From SZUA-37 sp964472525 (GTDB taxonomy: Bacteria; Pseudomonadota; Gammaproteobacteria; UBA6429; Thiohalophilaceae), in the NCBI GenBank assembly GCA_964472525.1, contig CAYYLL010000013.1, forward strand, positions 1-64,000: a DNA stretch of 64,000 nt, read 5' to 3'. Position numbers and translations under genes: made by a program. The number at the start of each line of letters is the position of its first letter. Within the stretch, counting starts at the first letter, position 1. Shown here piece by piece: positions 24,343-32,276 of this stretch. The notes under the pieces were generated by a model. The model did no database searches. It saw only the letters and a list, made by a program, of their open reading frames with translations, and had not been told where the DNA came from.

Positions 24343-25128
24343 ATGAAATCGCTCAATCCCACACAATATGCCTGTTTAGAAGCCATGGGCATTGATGTGT
24401 GGGTGTCGCGTAAACAGGCAGGGCTGCCCGAGCCCGATGAAATAAGCACGGTAAAGAGTAGTGTTGATATTAAAGCTGAATCATTTGAATACCATCCTGA
24501 TATAGAAGTTAAAAACAAAGACACTGCCACAGTACAACCACAACAGACAGAAGCTGATTTACCTGCCGACTGGAATGGCTTGCAGCAAGCGGTTACTTGT
24601 TGTCAAAAATGCGTATTGCATACCTCGCGTACGCACACCGTTTTTGGTTCAGGTAACCAAAATGCAGATTGGCTTATAATAGGTGACAAGCCGAGTGAGG
24701 TCGATGACGAATGCGGTGAGAGTTTCAGTGACCAAAGTGGTGAGTTGCTAACAGCAATGCTGAAAGCCATTGGCCTAACGCGTCAACAGGTTTATATTAC
24801 CAATACATTAAAGTGTATACCACCGAACAATCGTGAACCTGAAATAGATGAAACCGAAACATGTCTTCAGTATTTGTTTCAACAAATTAAATTGATTAAA
24901 CCAAAATTAATTCTGGTGGTTGGCCACAGTGCCGCACAACGTTTATTAAAAACACATTCCACCATGGCAAGGTTACGTCAAAAAGTACATACACTGGAAG
25001 ATGTTAATCTACCGGTAGTGGTAACTTACCATCCGGCTTATTTATTAAACATGCCTGCCGATAAAGCCAAAGCATGGCAAGACTTGTTACTGGCAAAAAA
25101 AACAATTTCGACAACAGCTGTTTTATAA
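24343..25128 (+). CDS. Uracil-DNA glycosylase family 4 with HolD-like N-terminus
   Basis: The ATG at 24343 is preferred to a TTG at 24283 inside leuA. Residues 8-24 (QYACLEAMGIDVWVSRK) resemble the N-terminus of DNA polymerase III psi (HolD). A polar linker follows. The 4Fe-4S family 4 UDG domain starts at about residue 75, with CCQKC and HTVFGSGNQNADWLIIGDKP, then YITNTLKCIPPNNREPE and TYHPAYLLNMP. The active-site loop GDKPSEVDDE departs from the usual GEAPG. The enzyme removes uracil from DNA. The gene sits where holD often lies, before rimI. Confidence 0.8.
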   Translation: MKSLNPTQYACLEAMGIDVWVSRKQAGLPEPDEISTVKSSVDIKAESFEYHPDIEVKNKDTATVQPQQTEADLPADWNGLQQAVTCCQKCVLHTSRTHTVFGSGNQNADWLIIGDKPSEVDDECGESFSDQSGELLTAMLKAIGLTRQQVYITNTLKCIPPNNREPEIDETETCLQYLFQQIKLIKPKLILVVGHSAAQRLLKTHSTMARLRQKVHTLEDVNLPVVVTYHPAYLLNMPADKAKAWQDLLLAKKTISTTAVL

Positions 25129-25162
25129 AAAAGGGTATTCAGGTTAAGGATATGAATAGAAC

Positions 25163-25639
25163 ATGAGTGCGGTTTTAGACAGTAATCGAAATGGCTTTTC
25201 ACCCATGCGAATGAGCGATATAGATGAGGTGATGGAAATTGAACTAAGCTTATATGATTTCCCATGGACAAAATCTATCTTTGCCGATTGCATTCAAGTG
25301 GGGTATTCGTGTTGGGCATATATACAAAATTATCAAATACAGGCTTATTGTGTGTTGTCTTCGGGTGCGGGGGAGGCACATATTCTCACGTTGTGTGTAC
25401 GCAAAGATTTTCAGAGACAGGGTATCGGTAAACTATTATTAGAACACCTGATTGATTTGGCAAAAGATCATCAAGCCGAAGTATTACTACTCGAAGTTCG
25501 GCCTTCGAATGTGAGCGCAGTCCACCTGTATCATAAATACGGTTTTAATGAAGTCGGTACGCGCAAAGCGTATTATCCAGCTAAAGATGGCCGCGAGGAT
25601 GCACTGATTATGGCGCTAGACTTGACTTTCGATGTTTGA
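25163..25639 (+). CDS. rimI: Ribosomal protein alanine N-acetyltransferase (GNAT)
   Basis: The 158-residue GNAT protein acetylates the N-terminal Ala of ribosomal protein S18. The acetyl-CoA loop reads RKDFQRQGIGKLLLEHLI (about residues 82-98). LEVRPSNVSAVHLYHKYGFNEVGTRKAYY is the typical RimI block with the catalytic Tyr and Glu region. EIELSLYDFPWT is the N-terminal substrate-side block. The gene lies between the UDG and prfC, as in the enterobacterial order holD-rimI-...-prfC. Confidence 0.92.
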   Translation: MSAVLDSNRNGFSPMRMSDIDEVMEIELSLYDFPWTKSIFADCIQVGYSCWAYIQNYQIQAYCVLSSGAGEAHILTLCVRKDFQRQGIGKLLLEHLIDLAKDHQAEVLLLEVRPSNVSAVHLYHKYGFNEVGTRKAYYPAKDGREDALIMALDLTFDV

Positions 25640-25752
25640 TTTTACTATTGGCCCATTAACTCGTCATACGAGTTTCTAATTTATCAGCAAAATAAACGAG
25701 GTTCATGTAAAATATCCCTTTTATATCAACCCAGATAGATATTAGTTTTAGT

Positions 25753-27333
25753 ATGTCAGACTTTATTCAAGAAATGCTCCACCGTCGTACCTTCGCGATT
25801 ATTTCACATCCCGACGCGGGTAAAACAACCTTAACTGAAAAGCTGCTTTTATACGGTGGTGCGATTCAGTCTGCTGGAACGGTTAAAGGTCGCAAGGCCG
25901 ATAAACATGCCACCTCCGACTGGATGGATATGGAAAAAGAACGGGGTATATCCGTTTCATCTGCGGTAATGCAGTTCCCCTATCGTGACAAAATTATTAA
26001 CCTGTTAGACACCCCCGGTCACGAAGACTTTTCTGAAGATACTTATCGGGTATTAACCGCAGTGGATTCAGCCTTAATGGTGATTGATGTTGCCAAAGGT
26101 GTTGAAGAACGTACGGTTAAACTAATGGAAGTTTGTCGCTTACGGGACACGCCTATCTTAACCTTTATAAACAAGTTAGACCGGGAAGGCCGTGAACCCA
26201 TCGATTTACTCGATGAAGTTGAAAGTATTTTAAAAATTGAATGTGCGCCGATTACTTGGCCGATAGGAATGGGTAAACGTTTTAAAGGGGTTTATCATTT
26301 ATATAAAGACAGTGTGCATTTATTTAGTGCCACTCATGGCGGTAAAATTAATGTCGGCGAAGTGATCGAAGGTTTGGATAATCCTCGGCTTGATGAAGTA
26401 CTTGGTGAGATGGCCTCGGAATTACGCGAAGAAATTGAATTGGTGCAAGGTGCCAGTCATACTTTTAATAAGCAAGCCTTATTATCAGGTAAACAAACAC
26501 CGGTCTTTTTCGGTTCGGCCATTAATAACTTTGGTATTGATGAATTACTGGAATATTTTTCAGACGAAGCCCCGGCACCATTAGCGCGCGAAACCAAGGA
26601 ACGTATAGTCGAACCGGATGAAACAAACTTCAGCGGTTTTGTTTTTAAAATACAAGCCAATATGGATCCTTCGCATCGTGACCGAATTGCTTTCTTACGT
26701 ATTTGTTCTGGTACTTATGAAAAGGGTATGAAGATGCGTCATGTGCGAATTAACAAAGACGTCAAAGTGGGTAATGCAATTACCTTTATGGCCAGTGAAC
26801 GTGAACATGTTGAACAAGCCTATCCGGGTGACATTATTGGTTTGCATAATCATGGTTCCATTCAAATTGGCGATACTTTTACACAAGGTGAAAATTTAAA
26901 ATTCACCGGCATTCCCAATTTTGCACCAGAATTATTCCGTCGGGTGCGGTTAAAAGATCCACTTAAATTAAAACAATTACAAAAAGGTTTAGACCAACTC
27001 AGTGAAGAAGGCGCAACCCAAGTATTTCGACCATTCAATAATAATGACGTAATTGTTGGTGCAGTAGGTGTATTGCAATTTGAAGTGGTGGCAGCACGTC
27101 TAAAGAGTGAATACAGAGTAGACTGTACTTTTGAAGCAGTGAATGTATCGGTTGCGCGTTGGGTTGAATGCGGCGATCCCAAAATGCTGGAAGACTTTAA
27201 AAAGAAAGCGGCAGATAATCTAGCATTAGATGCGTCTCAAAGCCTTACTTATTTAGCCCCAACCCGAATCAATCTCGATTTAACCATTGAACGCTGGCCA
27301 GATGTACGCTTCTTTGCAACCCGAGAGCATTAA
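25753..27333 (+). CDS. prfC: Peptide chain release factor 3
   Basis: The 526-residue GTPase ejects RF1 and RF2 from the ribosome after peptide release. G1 ISHPDAGKTTLTEKLL, G2 in MEKERGISVSS, G3 LLDTPGHEDFSEDTYR and G4 INKLDREG are intact, followed by the beta-barrel and C-terminal domains. The length matches the usual 525-530. A strong terminator closes the transcript. The gene starts 113 bases after rimI and probably has its own promoter. Confidence 0.97.
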   Translation: MSDFIQEMLHRRTFAIISHPDAGKTTLTEKLLLYGGAIQSAGTVKGRKADKHATSDWMDMEKERGISVSSAVMQFPYRDKIINLLDTPGHEDFSEDTYRVLTAVDSALMVIDVAKGVEERTVKLMEVCRLRDTPILTFINKLDREGREPIDLLDEVESILKIECAPITWPIGMGKRFKGVYHLYKDSVHLFSATHGGKINVGEVIEGLDNPRLDEVLGEMASELREEIELVQGASHTFNKQALLSGKQTPVFFGSAINNFGIDELLEYFSDEAPAPLARETKERIVEPDETNFSGFVFKIQANMDPSHRDRIAFLRICSGTYEKGMKMRHVRINKDVKVGNAITFMASEREHVEQAYPGDIIGLHNHGSIQIGDTFTQGENLKFTGIPNFAPELFRRVRLKDPLKLKQLQKGLDQLSEEGATQVFRPFNNNDVIVGAVGVLQFEVVAARLKSEYRVDCTFEAVNVSVARWVECGDPKMLEDFKKKAADNLALDASQSLTYLAPTRINLDLTIERWPDVRFFATREH

Positions 27334-27356
27334 TTCACTGTCTAAAGTACTATAAA

Positions 27357-27379
27357 AAGGAGCATTCAGCTCCTTTTTT
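27357..27379 (+). terminator. Rho-independent terminator after prfC
   Basis: AAGGAGC and GCTCCTT form a 7-bp stem with loop ATTCA, followed by a T-run. Confidence 0.9.
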
Positions 27380-27482
27380 AATGAATAATCAATAACTTAT
27401 AATTAATTGTTTCAGTTTGTCAACCAAAAGCCTTGCCTTGCGTTGTAATTAGTAACGTAAACAAAACAACAAGGAAACACTA

Positions 27483-27890
27483 ATGAAAACACTAATAATT
27501 ATCTCAAGTTCACTCTTATTATTATCGAATGTGGTACATGCCGATACTTTAGGCCAACGAGTCGAAAATCGTATCGACAACCGTGGTGACCGTATTGAAC
27601 AACGTCTTGATAACCGTGGTGATCGAATCGATGCACGTTTAGATAGGCGTGGCGAGCGCATTAATGAGCGTTTAGATCGTCGAGCAGATCGTGCTGCCGA
27701 ACGTGGTAATGATCGTTTAGCAAATCGTTTGGACAAACGTGGTGATCGCATTGAACGCCGTTTAGATCGACGTGGTGACAGAATTAATGCTCGACTGGAT
27801 CGCCGAGGTGATCGCATTAATCGCCGTCTAGAAAGAAAAGGCCAACGTGTTCATAACCGAATTGAACGTCGTAGTAATCATAGAAATTAA
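27483..27890 (+). CDS. Secreted Arg/Asp-rich hendecad-repeat protein
   Basis: The 135-residue product has a signal peptide (MKTLIIISSSLLLLSNVVHA) and then almost nothing but an 11-residue repeat of the form RGDRI-x2-RLD-R, repeated about nine times. DNA repeats every 33 bases accordingly. Each repeat alternates Arg with acidic residues in a pattern that would form a long charged helix or coiled coil. The net charge is strongly positive. It should be periplasmic or outer-membrane associated. I know no characterised relative. It lies between two terminators, just before a sigma-factor operon, and AACAAGGAAACACTA gives a good ribosome site. Confidence 0.75.
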   Translation: MKTLIIISSSLLLLSNVVHADTLGQRVENRIDNRGDRIEQRLDNRGDRIDARLDRRGERINERLDRRADRAAERGNDRLANRLDKRGDRIERRLDRRGDRINARLDRRGDRINRRLERKGQRVHNRIERRSNHRN

Positions 27891-27920
27891 ACAGGAATAG
27901 GGTTGCACTAACCATAATAT

Positions 27921-27954
27921 CAGCCCTAATACGTTATTAGGGCTGGTATTTTAT
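27921..27954 (+). terminator. Terminator after the Arg/Asp repeat gene
   Basis: CAGCCCTAAT and ATTAGGGCTG form a perfect 10-bp stem with a 5-base loop, followed by GTATTTTATT. Confidence 0.8.
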
Positions 27955-28020
27955 TCGTATCGAACTGACTTTTAACAAGAGACTATCTGAAGTATAGAGT
28001 AAGCGTTATGATAGCTAACT

Positions 28021-28623
28021 ATGTTTAAAAGTCATCAGCAACCAATACCTAAACAGGAGCAAGAAACCTACCACAAGAGTCTGGATGCGTTTCTGGCAAG
28101 TGTAGAAAAACGGGCATATCGTATGGCATATATTGCAACAAGTAATAAAGACGATGCACTGGATATTGTACAGGATGCAATGATGACCTTAGTGGCTAAA
28201 TATGCACAACGCAAATACACAGAATGGCCTCCTTTATTTTATCGGATTGTGCAAAATACGATACGTGACTGGTATCGTCGCCAGTCAGTACGGAATAAAT
28301 TTCGACAATGGTTTTCGAGTACAACAACTGATGATGAAATTGAACAGGACTGGGAATCGCAAGCGATGCTACAAGCGGTTAATATTCGGCAAAACCCAAC
28401 CGTTGACCAAAATCAGCAGGACAAGGCAATGGTTGAATTAATGGCGGCACTTAATCAGTTACCCGCAAGGCAACAACAATCTTTTTTATTACGCTGTTGG
28501 GAAGGGTTTGACACCAAACAAACCGCTAATGCAATGAATATTTCTGAAGGCAGCGTTAAAACACATTATTCAAGAGCAATACATACATTAAGAAATCAGT
28601 TGGATAATTATTATGGCGAATAA
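28021..28623 (+). CDS. ECF-type RNA polymerase sigma factor
   Basis: The 200-residue protein has region 2, NKDDALDIVQDAMMTLVAKY, and then WPPLFYRIVQNTIRDWYRR. Region 4 ends in a helix-turn-helix with MNISEGSVKTHYSRAIHTLR. A 60-residue polar linker separates them. It overlaps the next gene, which encodes a one-helix membrane protein, so this is a sigma and anti-sigma pair. Subfamily features such as the WPPLFYRI block occur in proteobacterial sigma factors of the DUF3106-associated type. The gene begins at the first ATG. No obvious ribosome site precedes it. Confidence 0.88.
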   Translation: MFKSHQQPIPKQEQETYHKSLDAFLASVEKRAYRMAYIATSNKDDALDIVQDAMMTLVAKYAQRKYTEWPPLFYRIVQNTIRDWYRRQSVRNKFRQWFSSTTTDDEIEQDWESQAMLQAVNIRQNPTVDQNQQDKAMVELMAALNQLPARQQQSFLLRCWEGFDTKQTANAMNISEGSVKTHYSRAIHTLRNQLDNYYGE

Positions 28624-28990
28624 AAACAAACAAACAGAAACTGACTTTTTAAATCAGAGTAAAGTGCTTATCGACAAAAGCATTGATACCCTCGATTCAG
28701 ATATTGAAGATAAACTGGCCCGTGCAAGACGAAAAATTCTTGCACAGCATTACAATAAGCAAGTTAATAATCCAGAACAACGCAGATGGGGAAAATTAAT
28801 GCCAGCTATTGGTGTTGCGCTTGCTGCTTCCGTAATTTTAGGTATTTTCATTCAGTCAGGTATGTGGCAAAGTAATAGCTCAATGATAAGTGATAATCTA
28901 GAACTTATTGCAACGTTAGATAATATTGAGCTATATGATGATTTGGACTTTTATCAATGGTTGGCCGAAGACGAGCCTCAAGCGGGTTAG
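28613..28990 (+). CDS. Single-pass membrane protein, probable anti-sigma factor (DUF3619-like)
   Basis: The 125-residue protein has a polar N-terminal half with DTLDSDIEDKLARARRKIL, the usual start of DUF3619 proteins, one membrane helix at about residues 63-82 (LMPAIGVALAASVILGIFI), and an acidic periplasmic tail ending LAEDEPQAG. It overlaps the sigma gene by 11 bases. By position and topology it should be the membrane anti-sigma factor that holds the sigma factor. The acidic tail may be the sensing part, and a DUF3106 protein in the same operon may bind it. Direct evidence for sigma binding is absent. Confidence 0.65.
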   Translation: MANKNKQTETDFLNQSKVLIDKSIDTLDSDIEDKLARARRKILAQHYNKQVNNPEQRRWGKLMPAIGVALAASVILGIFIQSGMWQSNSSMISDNLELIATLDNIELYDDLDFYQWLAEDEPQAG

Positions 28991-29831
28991 TCGGGTATTT
29001 ATTATGGTTCTGATTGGTTTAAGTTTTACTTCTAACAGAAGCTATGCAAAAGAGGATACCCCTTCTCTTGAGTTACTGGAATTATTGGGGCAGTTTGAGC
29101 AAAAAGATGAATCTTGGTTTGATAATGAATTAAAAGTTGAACCAGATATTAAAAGTAAAATGAATAGTAAAACACAAAAACAGATAAATCCAGACCGAGT
29201 GAATCAACAAATGAATAAGATAATTTATAATTTATTTGCTTTAATCGGTATTGCGTTGTTTGTGTTATTACCCATACAAAGCCGTGTGAGGGCAGATGAT
29301 ACGGATATAGCTAATGGAGCCGTTTCCAATTTAAGTTGGGGAAGTCTAACGCCAGCTCAACAAAGAATATTAAAACCATTTTCAAATAAATGGTCGGGTT
29401 TAAGCAAGCAAAGAAAACAACGACTATTAAAAGGTGTACAACGTTGGCAACATATGAGCCCAACCGAGAAAAAACAGGCACGTAAACGTTTAAAGCGCTG
29501 GAGAAAGATGGATGCAAAACAACGCCAACGTATCCGTAATCGTTACGAACGGTTTAAAAAATTACCGCTTGACGAGCAAAAAGCAATTCGTAACCGAATG
29601 CACTGGTTCAGGAGTTTACCTAAAGAAAAACGTCATGCTTTACGTGAACGTTGGCGTGAGATGACACCACAACAACGTAAACAGTTTAGACATCGCGTAA
29701 TGGAACGTCAACAACGTCGTCAGAAGATTCTAAAAAGAATGACACCCTCTGAGCGTAAACGTATACGCTCTATGTCCAGAACGGAGCGTCGGCATTTATT
29801 AAGACGTTGGCAAGCCAGACCGCGCCACTAG
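28926..29831 (+). CDS. DUF3106 Arg-rich periplasmic protein, fused to an upstream secreted domain
   Basis: The start is uncertain. The first ATG (28926) lies inside the previous gene, and 29004 is another choice. A signal-like segment, LKRVSRVFIMVLIGLSF, begins at a CTC codon between them. Residues 48-65 read LELLELLGQFEQKDESWF, a domain often encoded as a separate small gene. A second signal-like helix begins at an internal ATG (29211), followed by DUF3106. This has five or six repeats of about 17 residues such as LSKQRKQRLLKGVQRWQHM, ending in RW or RF. The pattern resembles LTxxQ periplasmic sensors of the Spy/CpxP/CnrX type. Confidence 0.6.
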   Translation: MSYMMIWTFINGWPKTSLKRVSRVFIMVLIGLSFTSNRSYAKEDTPSLELLELLGQFEQKDESWFDNELKVEPDIKSKMNSKTQKQINPDRVNQQMNKIIYNLFALIGIALFVLLPIQSRVRADDTDIANGAVSNLSWGSLTPAQQRILKPFSNKWSGLSKQRKQRLLKGVQRWQHMSPTEKKQARKRLKRWRKMDAKQRQRIRNRYERFKKLPLDEQKAIRNRMHWFRSLPKEKRHALRERWREMTPQQRKQFRHRVMERQQRRQKILKRMTPSERKRIRSMSRTERRHLLRRWQARPRH

Positions 29832-29899
29832 AAATAGCATAGGACTTTGTGATAATCAGATGATATTATAAAGCGATAACTATTCATGGGGGTGAATAA

Positions 29900-32065
29900 G
29901 TGGTAGCGGTAATATTGCGACGATTATTAAAACTCTTTTACCGTGTCGAGGTGAAAGGGTTGGAATATTTTACTCAATCCAACAAACGTACGATGATAGT
30001 CGCTAATCATACGTCATTCCTTGATGCAGCTTTGCTGTATTGTTTTTTATCCAGTGATATAAGTTTTGCCATTCATACCCGAATAATGAATAGCTGGTTT
30101 ATGGCACCATTTCGCTCCATGTTAAAATTATTTGTGATGGATCCCAGTAATCCATTTTCACTTAAATCTCTGATTAAGTATTTAAAAGAAGATAACCGGG
30201 TTGTTATTTTTCCTGAAGGCAGAATAACAACAACCGGTGCATTAATGAAAATTTATAATGGACCGGGTTTGGTCGCCGATAGATCAGACGCCGATGTATT
30301 ACCCATTCGAATTGATGGCGCACAGTACACACCTTTTTCACGGTTGCGCGGCATAGTACGGTTACGTTGGTTCCCGAAAATTACCATTACATTATTACCC
30401 CCACGTAAATTAAAGGCGCCGGATAATATTCGTGGTCGGGCAAGACGTTATTTTGCCGGACAGTTACTCACTGATATTATGAATGAGGTTATTTTTTCTA
30501 CCAGTAACTACAAACGTACACTGTTTCAGGCATTATTGGATACAAAAAACATACATGGGAAAAAGCATATAATTGCCGAAGATATTGAGCGTAATCCTGT
30601 TTCGTACCATCAGCTTATTCATCGTTCTATATTATTAGGGGATGTATTAAAACCAAATACAAAAGTAGACGAATATGTTGGTATTTTATTACCTAATATG
30701 GTGAATACGTTAATTACCTTTTTTGCTTTGCAGGTACATGGTCGTATACCTGCCATGTTGAATTTTTCATCAGGGACAAAGGCCATACTTAATGCTTGTA
30801 CAACAGCCAATATTAAAACAATTTATACTTCTAAACGGTTTATTAGCTATGCAAAACTAGATGCTGTTATTGAACAACTCAATCAGCAAGTTAATATTTG
30901 TTATTTAGAAGACATTGTTAAAAAAATATCCATATTTAAGAAGTTAACAAGCATTATTACGGCGGCTTTTCCAAAAACAGCGTACAGAAATCGGTTATCA
31001 AATCGTAACCCGAACTCTCCTGCGGTGGTTTTATTTACGTCCGGCTCAGAAGGTGTTGCTAAAGGGGTTGTTTTATCGCATAGTAATTTACTCGCCAATG
31101 GTATTCAAATGAGTACCCGAGTCGACTTTAATGCACAGGATAAAATCCTTAATTCACTTCCTCTATTTCATTCTTTCGGGTTAACGGCTGGCACATTGAT
31201 TCCATTAATATCGGGAATGAAAGTGTTTTTATATCCAAGCCCATTGCATTACCGGATTATCCCCGAAATTGCTTATGACATTGGTGCAACCATTATGTTT
31301 GGTACTAACACATTTTTAGCCAATTACGGACGTTTTGCTCATCCCTATGATTTTTATAGTATCCGCTATGTTTTTGCCGGTGCAGAAAAATTACAGGATG
31401 CAACGCGACAATTATGGAGTGATAAATTTGGTGTGCGTGTATTTGAAGGCTATGGAGCAACTGAAACCAGTCCAGCTTTAAGTACCAATACTGCAATGGA
31501 CAATCGCAAAGGAACGGTAGGGCGTTTATTACCGGGTATCGAATACCATCTGGATAAAGTGGCGGGAGTCAAAGAAGGCGGACGCTTATTTGTTAAAGGC
31601 CCCAATGTAATGCTAGGTTACTTATTATATGAAAATGTAAACGAAAACAATAATACCATTGTTCCACCACAAACAGATTTGGGGTTGGGTTGGTATGACA
31701 CAGGTGATATTGTTAAATTTGATAAAGATGGCTTTATTACTATTTTAGGCCGAGTAAAACGTTTTGCAAAAATTGCCGGTGAAATGATCTCCTTAGCAGC
31801 CGTTGAAGAATTTATGTCACAGAACTGGCCAGATAAGCACCATGCCGTAATAGCCATACCCGATGCTCGTAAAGGTGAACAGTTGGTTCTGTTAACAGAA
31901 GAAAAAAATTTAATACGAAAAACAATATTAGAAAAGGCAAAAGAGCAAGGTGTTAATGAGTTATCCATACCGCGTAAGGTACAGTTTATAAAAAAATTAC
32001 CATTGTTAGGTTCGGGTAAACCAAATTATATTGAGCTTAATAATATGATAACGGAAGATAAATAA
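29900..32065 (+). CDS. aas: Bifunctional lysophospholipid acyltransferase / acyl-ACP synthetase
   Basis: The start is GTG after GGGGGTGAATAA. The first domain has NHTSFLDAALL (HxxxxD, residues 37-42) and FPEGRITTTGALMKIYNG, typical of 1-acylglycerophosphate acyltransferases. The second begins near residue 210 and carries the adenylate-forming motif FTSGSEGVAKGVVLSH and YGATETSPALSTN. Together they re-acylate lysophosphatidylethanolamine, using fatty acids activated on ACP. The length of 721 agrees with E. coli Aas (719). In E. coli the transporter lplT is adjacent. Here a different transporter family lies downstream. Confidence 0.9.
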   Translation: MVAVILRRLLKLFYRVEVKGLEYFTQSNKRTMIVANHTSFLDAALLYCFLSSDISFAIHTRIMNSWFMAPFRSMLKLFVMDPSNPFSLKSLIKYLKEDNRVVIFPEGRITTTGALMKIYNGPGLVADRSDADVLPIRIDGAQYTPFSRLRGIVRLRWFPKITITLLPPRKLKAPDNIRGRARRYFAGQLLTDIMNEVIFSTSNYKRTLFQALLDTKNIHGKKHIIAEDIERNPVSYHQLIHRSILLGDVLKPNTKVDEYVGILLPNMVNTLITFFALQVHGRIPAMLNFSSGTKAILNACTTANIKTIYTSKRFISYAKLDAVIEQLNQQVNICYLEDIVKKISIFKKLTSIITAAFPKTAYRNRLSNRNPNSPAVVLFTSGSEGVAKGVVLSHSNLLANGIQMSTRVDFNAQDKILNSLPLFHSFGLTAGTLIPLISGMKVFLYPSPLHYRIIPEIAYDIGATIMFGTNTFLANYGRFAHPYDFYSIRYVFAGAEKLQDATRQLWSDKFGVRVFEGYGATETSPALSTNTAMDNRKGTVGRLLPGIEYHLDKVAGVKEGGRLFVKGPNVMLGYLLYENVNENNNTIVPPQTDLGLGWYDTGDIVKFDKDGFITILGRVKRFAKIAGEMISLAAVEEFMSQNWPDKHHAVIAIPDARKGEQLVLLTEEKNLIRKTILEKAKEQGVNELSIPRKVQFIKKLPLLGSGKPNYIELNNMITEDK

Positions 32066-32072
32066 AAATTAT

Positions 32073-32179
32073 CGTCATTCCCGTGGAGGCGGGAATCCAG
32101 TACAATAAATTTGGTTTTTAAGTATTTGCTAGCCGTTTAATTTAATGCTGTCTGGATTCCCGCCTCCGCGGGAATGACG
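32073..32179. repeat. REP-like inverted pair (GTCATTCCC-GGCGGGAATCCAG type)
   Basis: CGTCATTCCCGTGGAGGCGG... at 32073-32100 is answered by its reverse complement at 32152-32179 with one mismatch, around 51 AT-rich bases. Each arm is itself a small hairpin (TTCCCG...CGGGAA). The family recurs at 33509-33534 and 54503-54589. Confidence 0.85.
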
Positions 32180-32276
32180 GGGTATTGATAGAATCAAGGA
32201 CTAAATAATCAAACAATATCTCACAAAACCGGTTATAGCATGGGCCTTCTACGACTGGGCTAACTCTGCTTTTGCA

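Noticed and set aside
27449..27817. Leftward frame of Ser/Arg repeats opposite the Arg/Asp repeat gene
   Set aside because: It is the antisense shadow of the 33-base coding repeats. It lacks a ribosome site and a signal peptide.
27540..27870. CRISPR-like regular DNA repeats
   Set aside because: The 33-base period is exactly 11 codons of a coding repeat, without unique spacers, and no cas genes are present.
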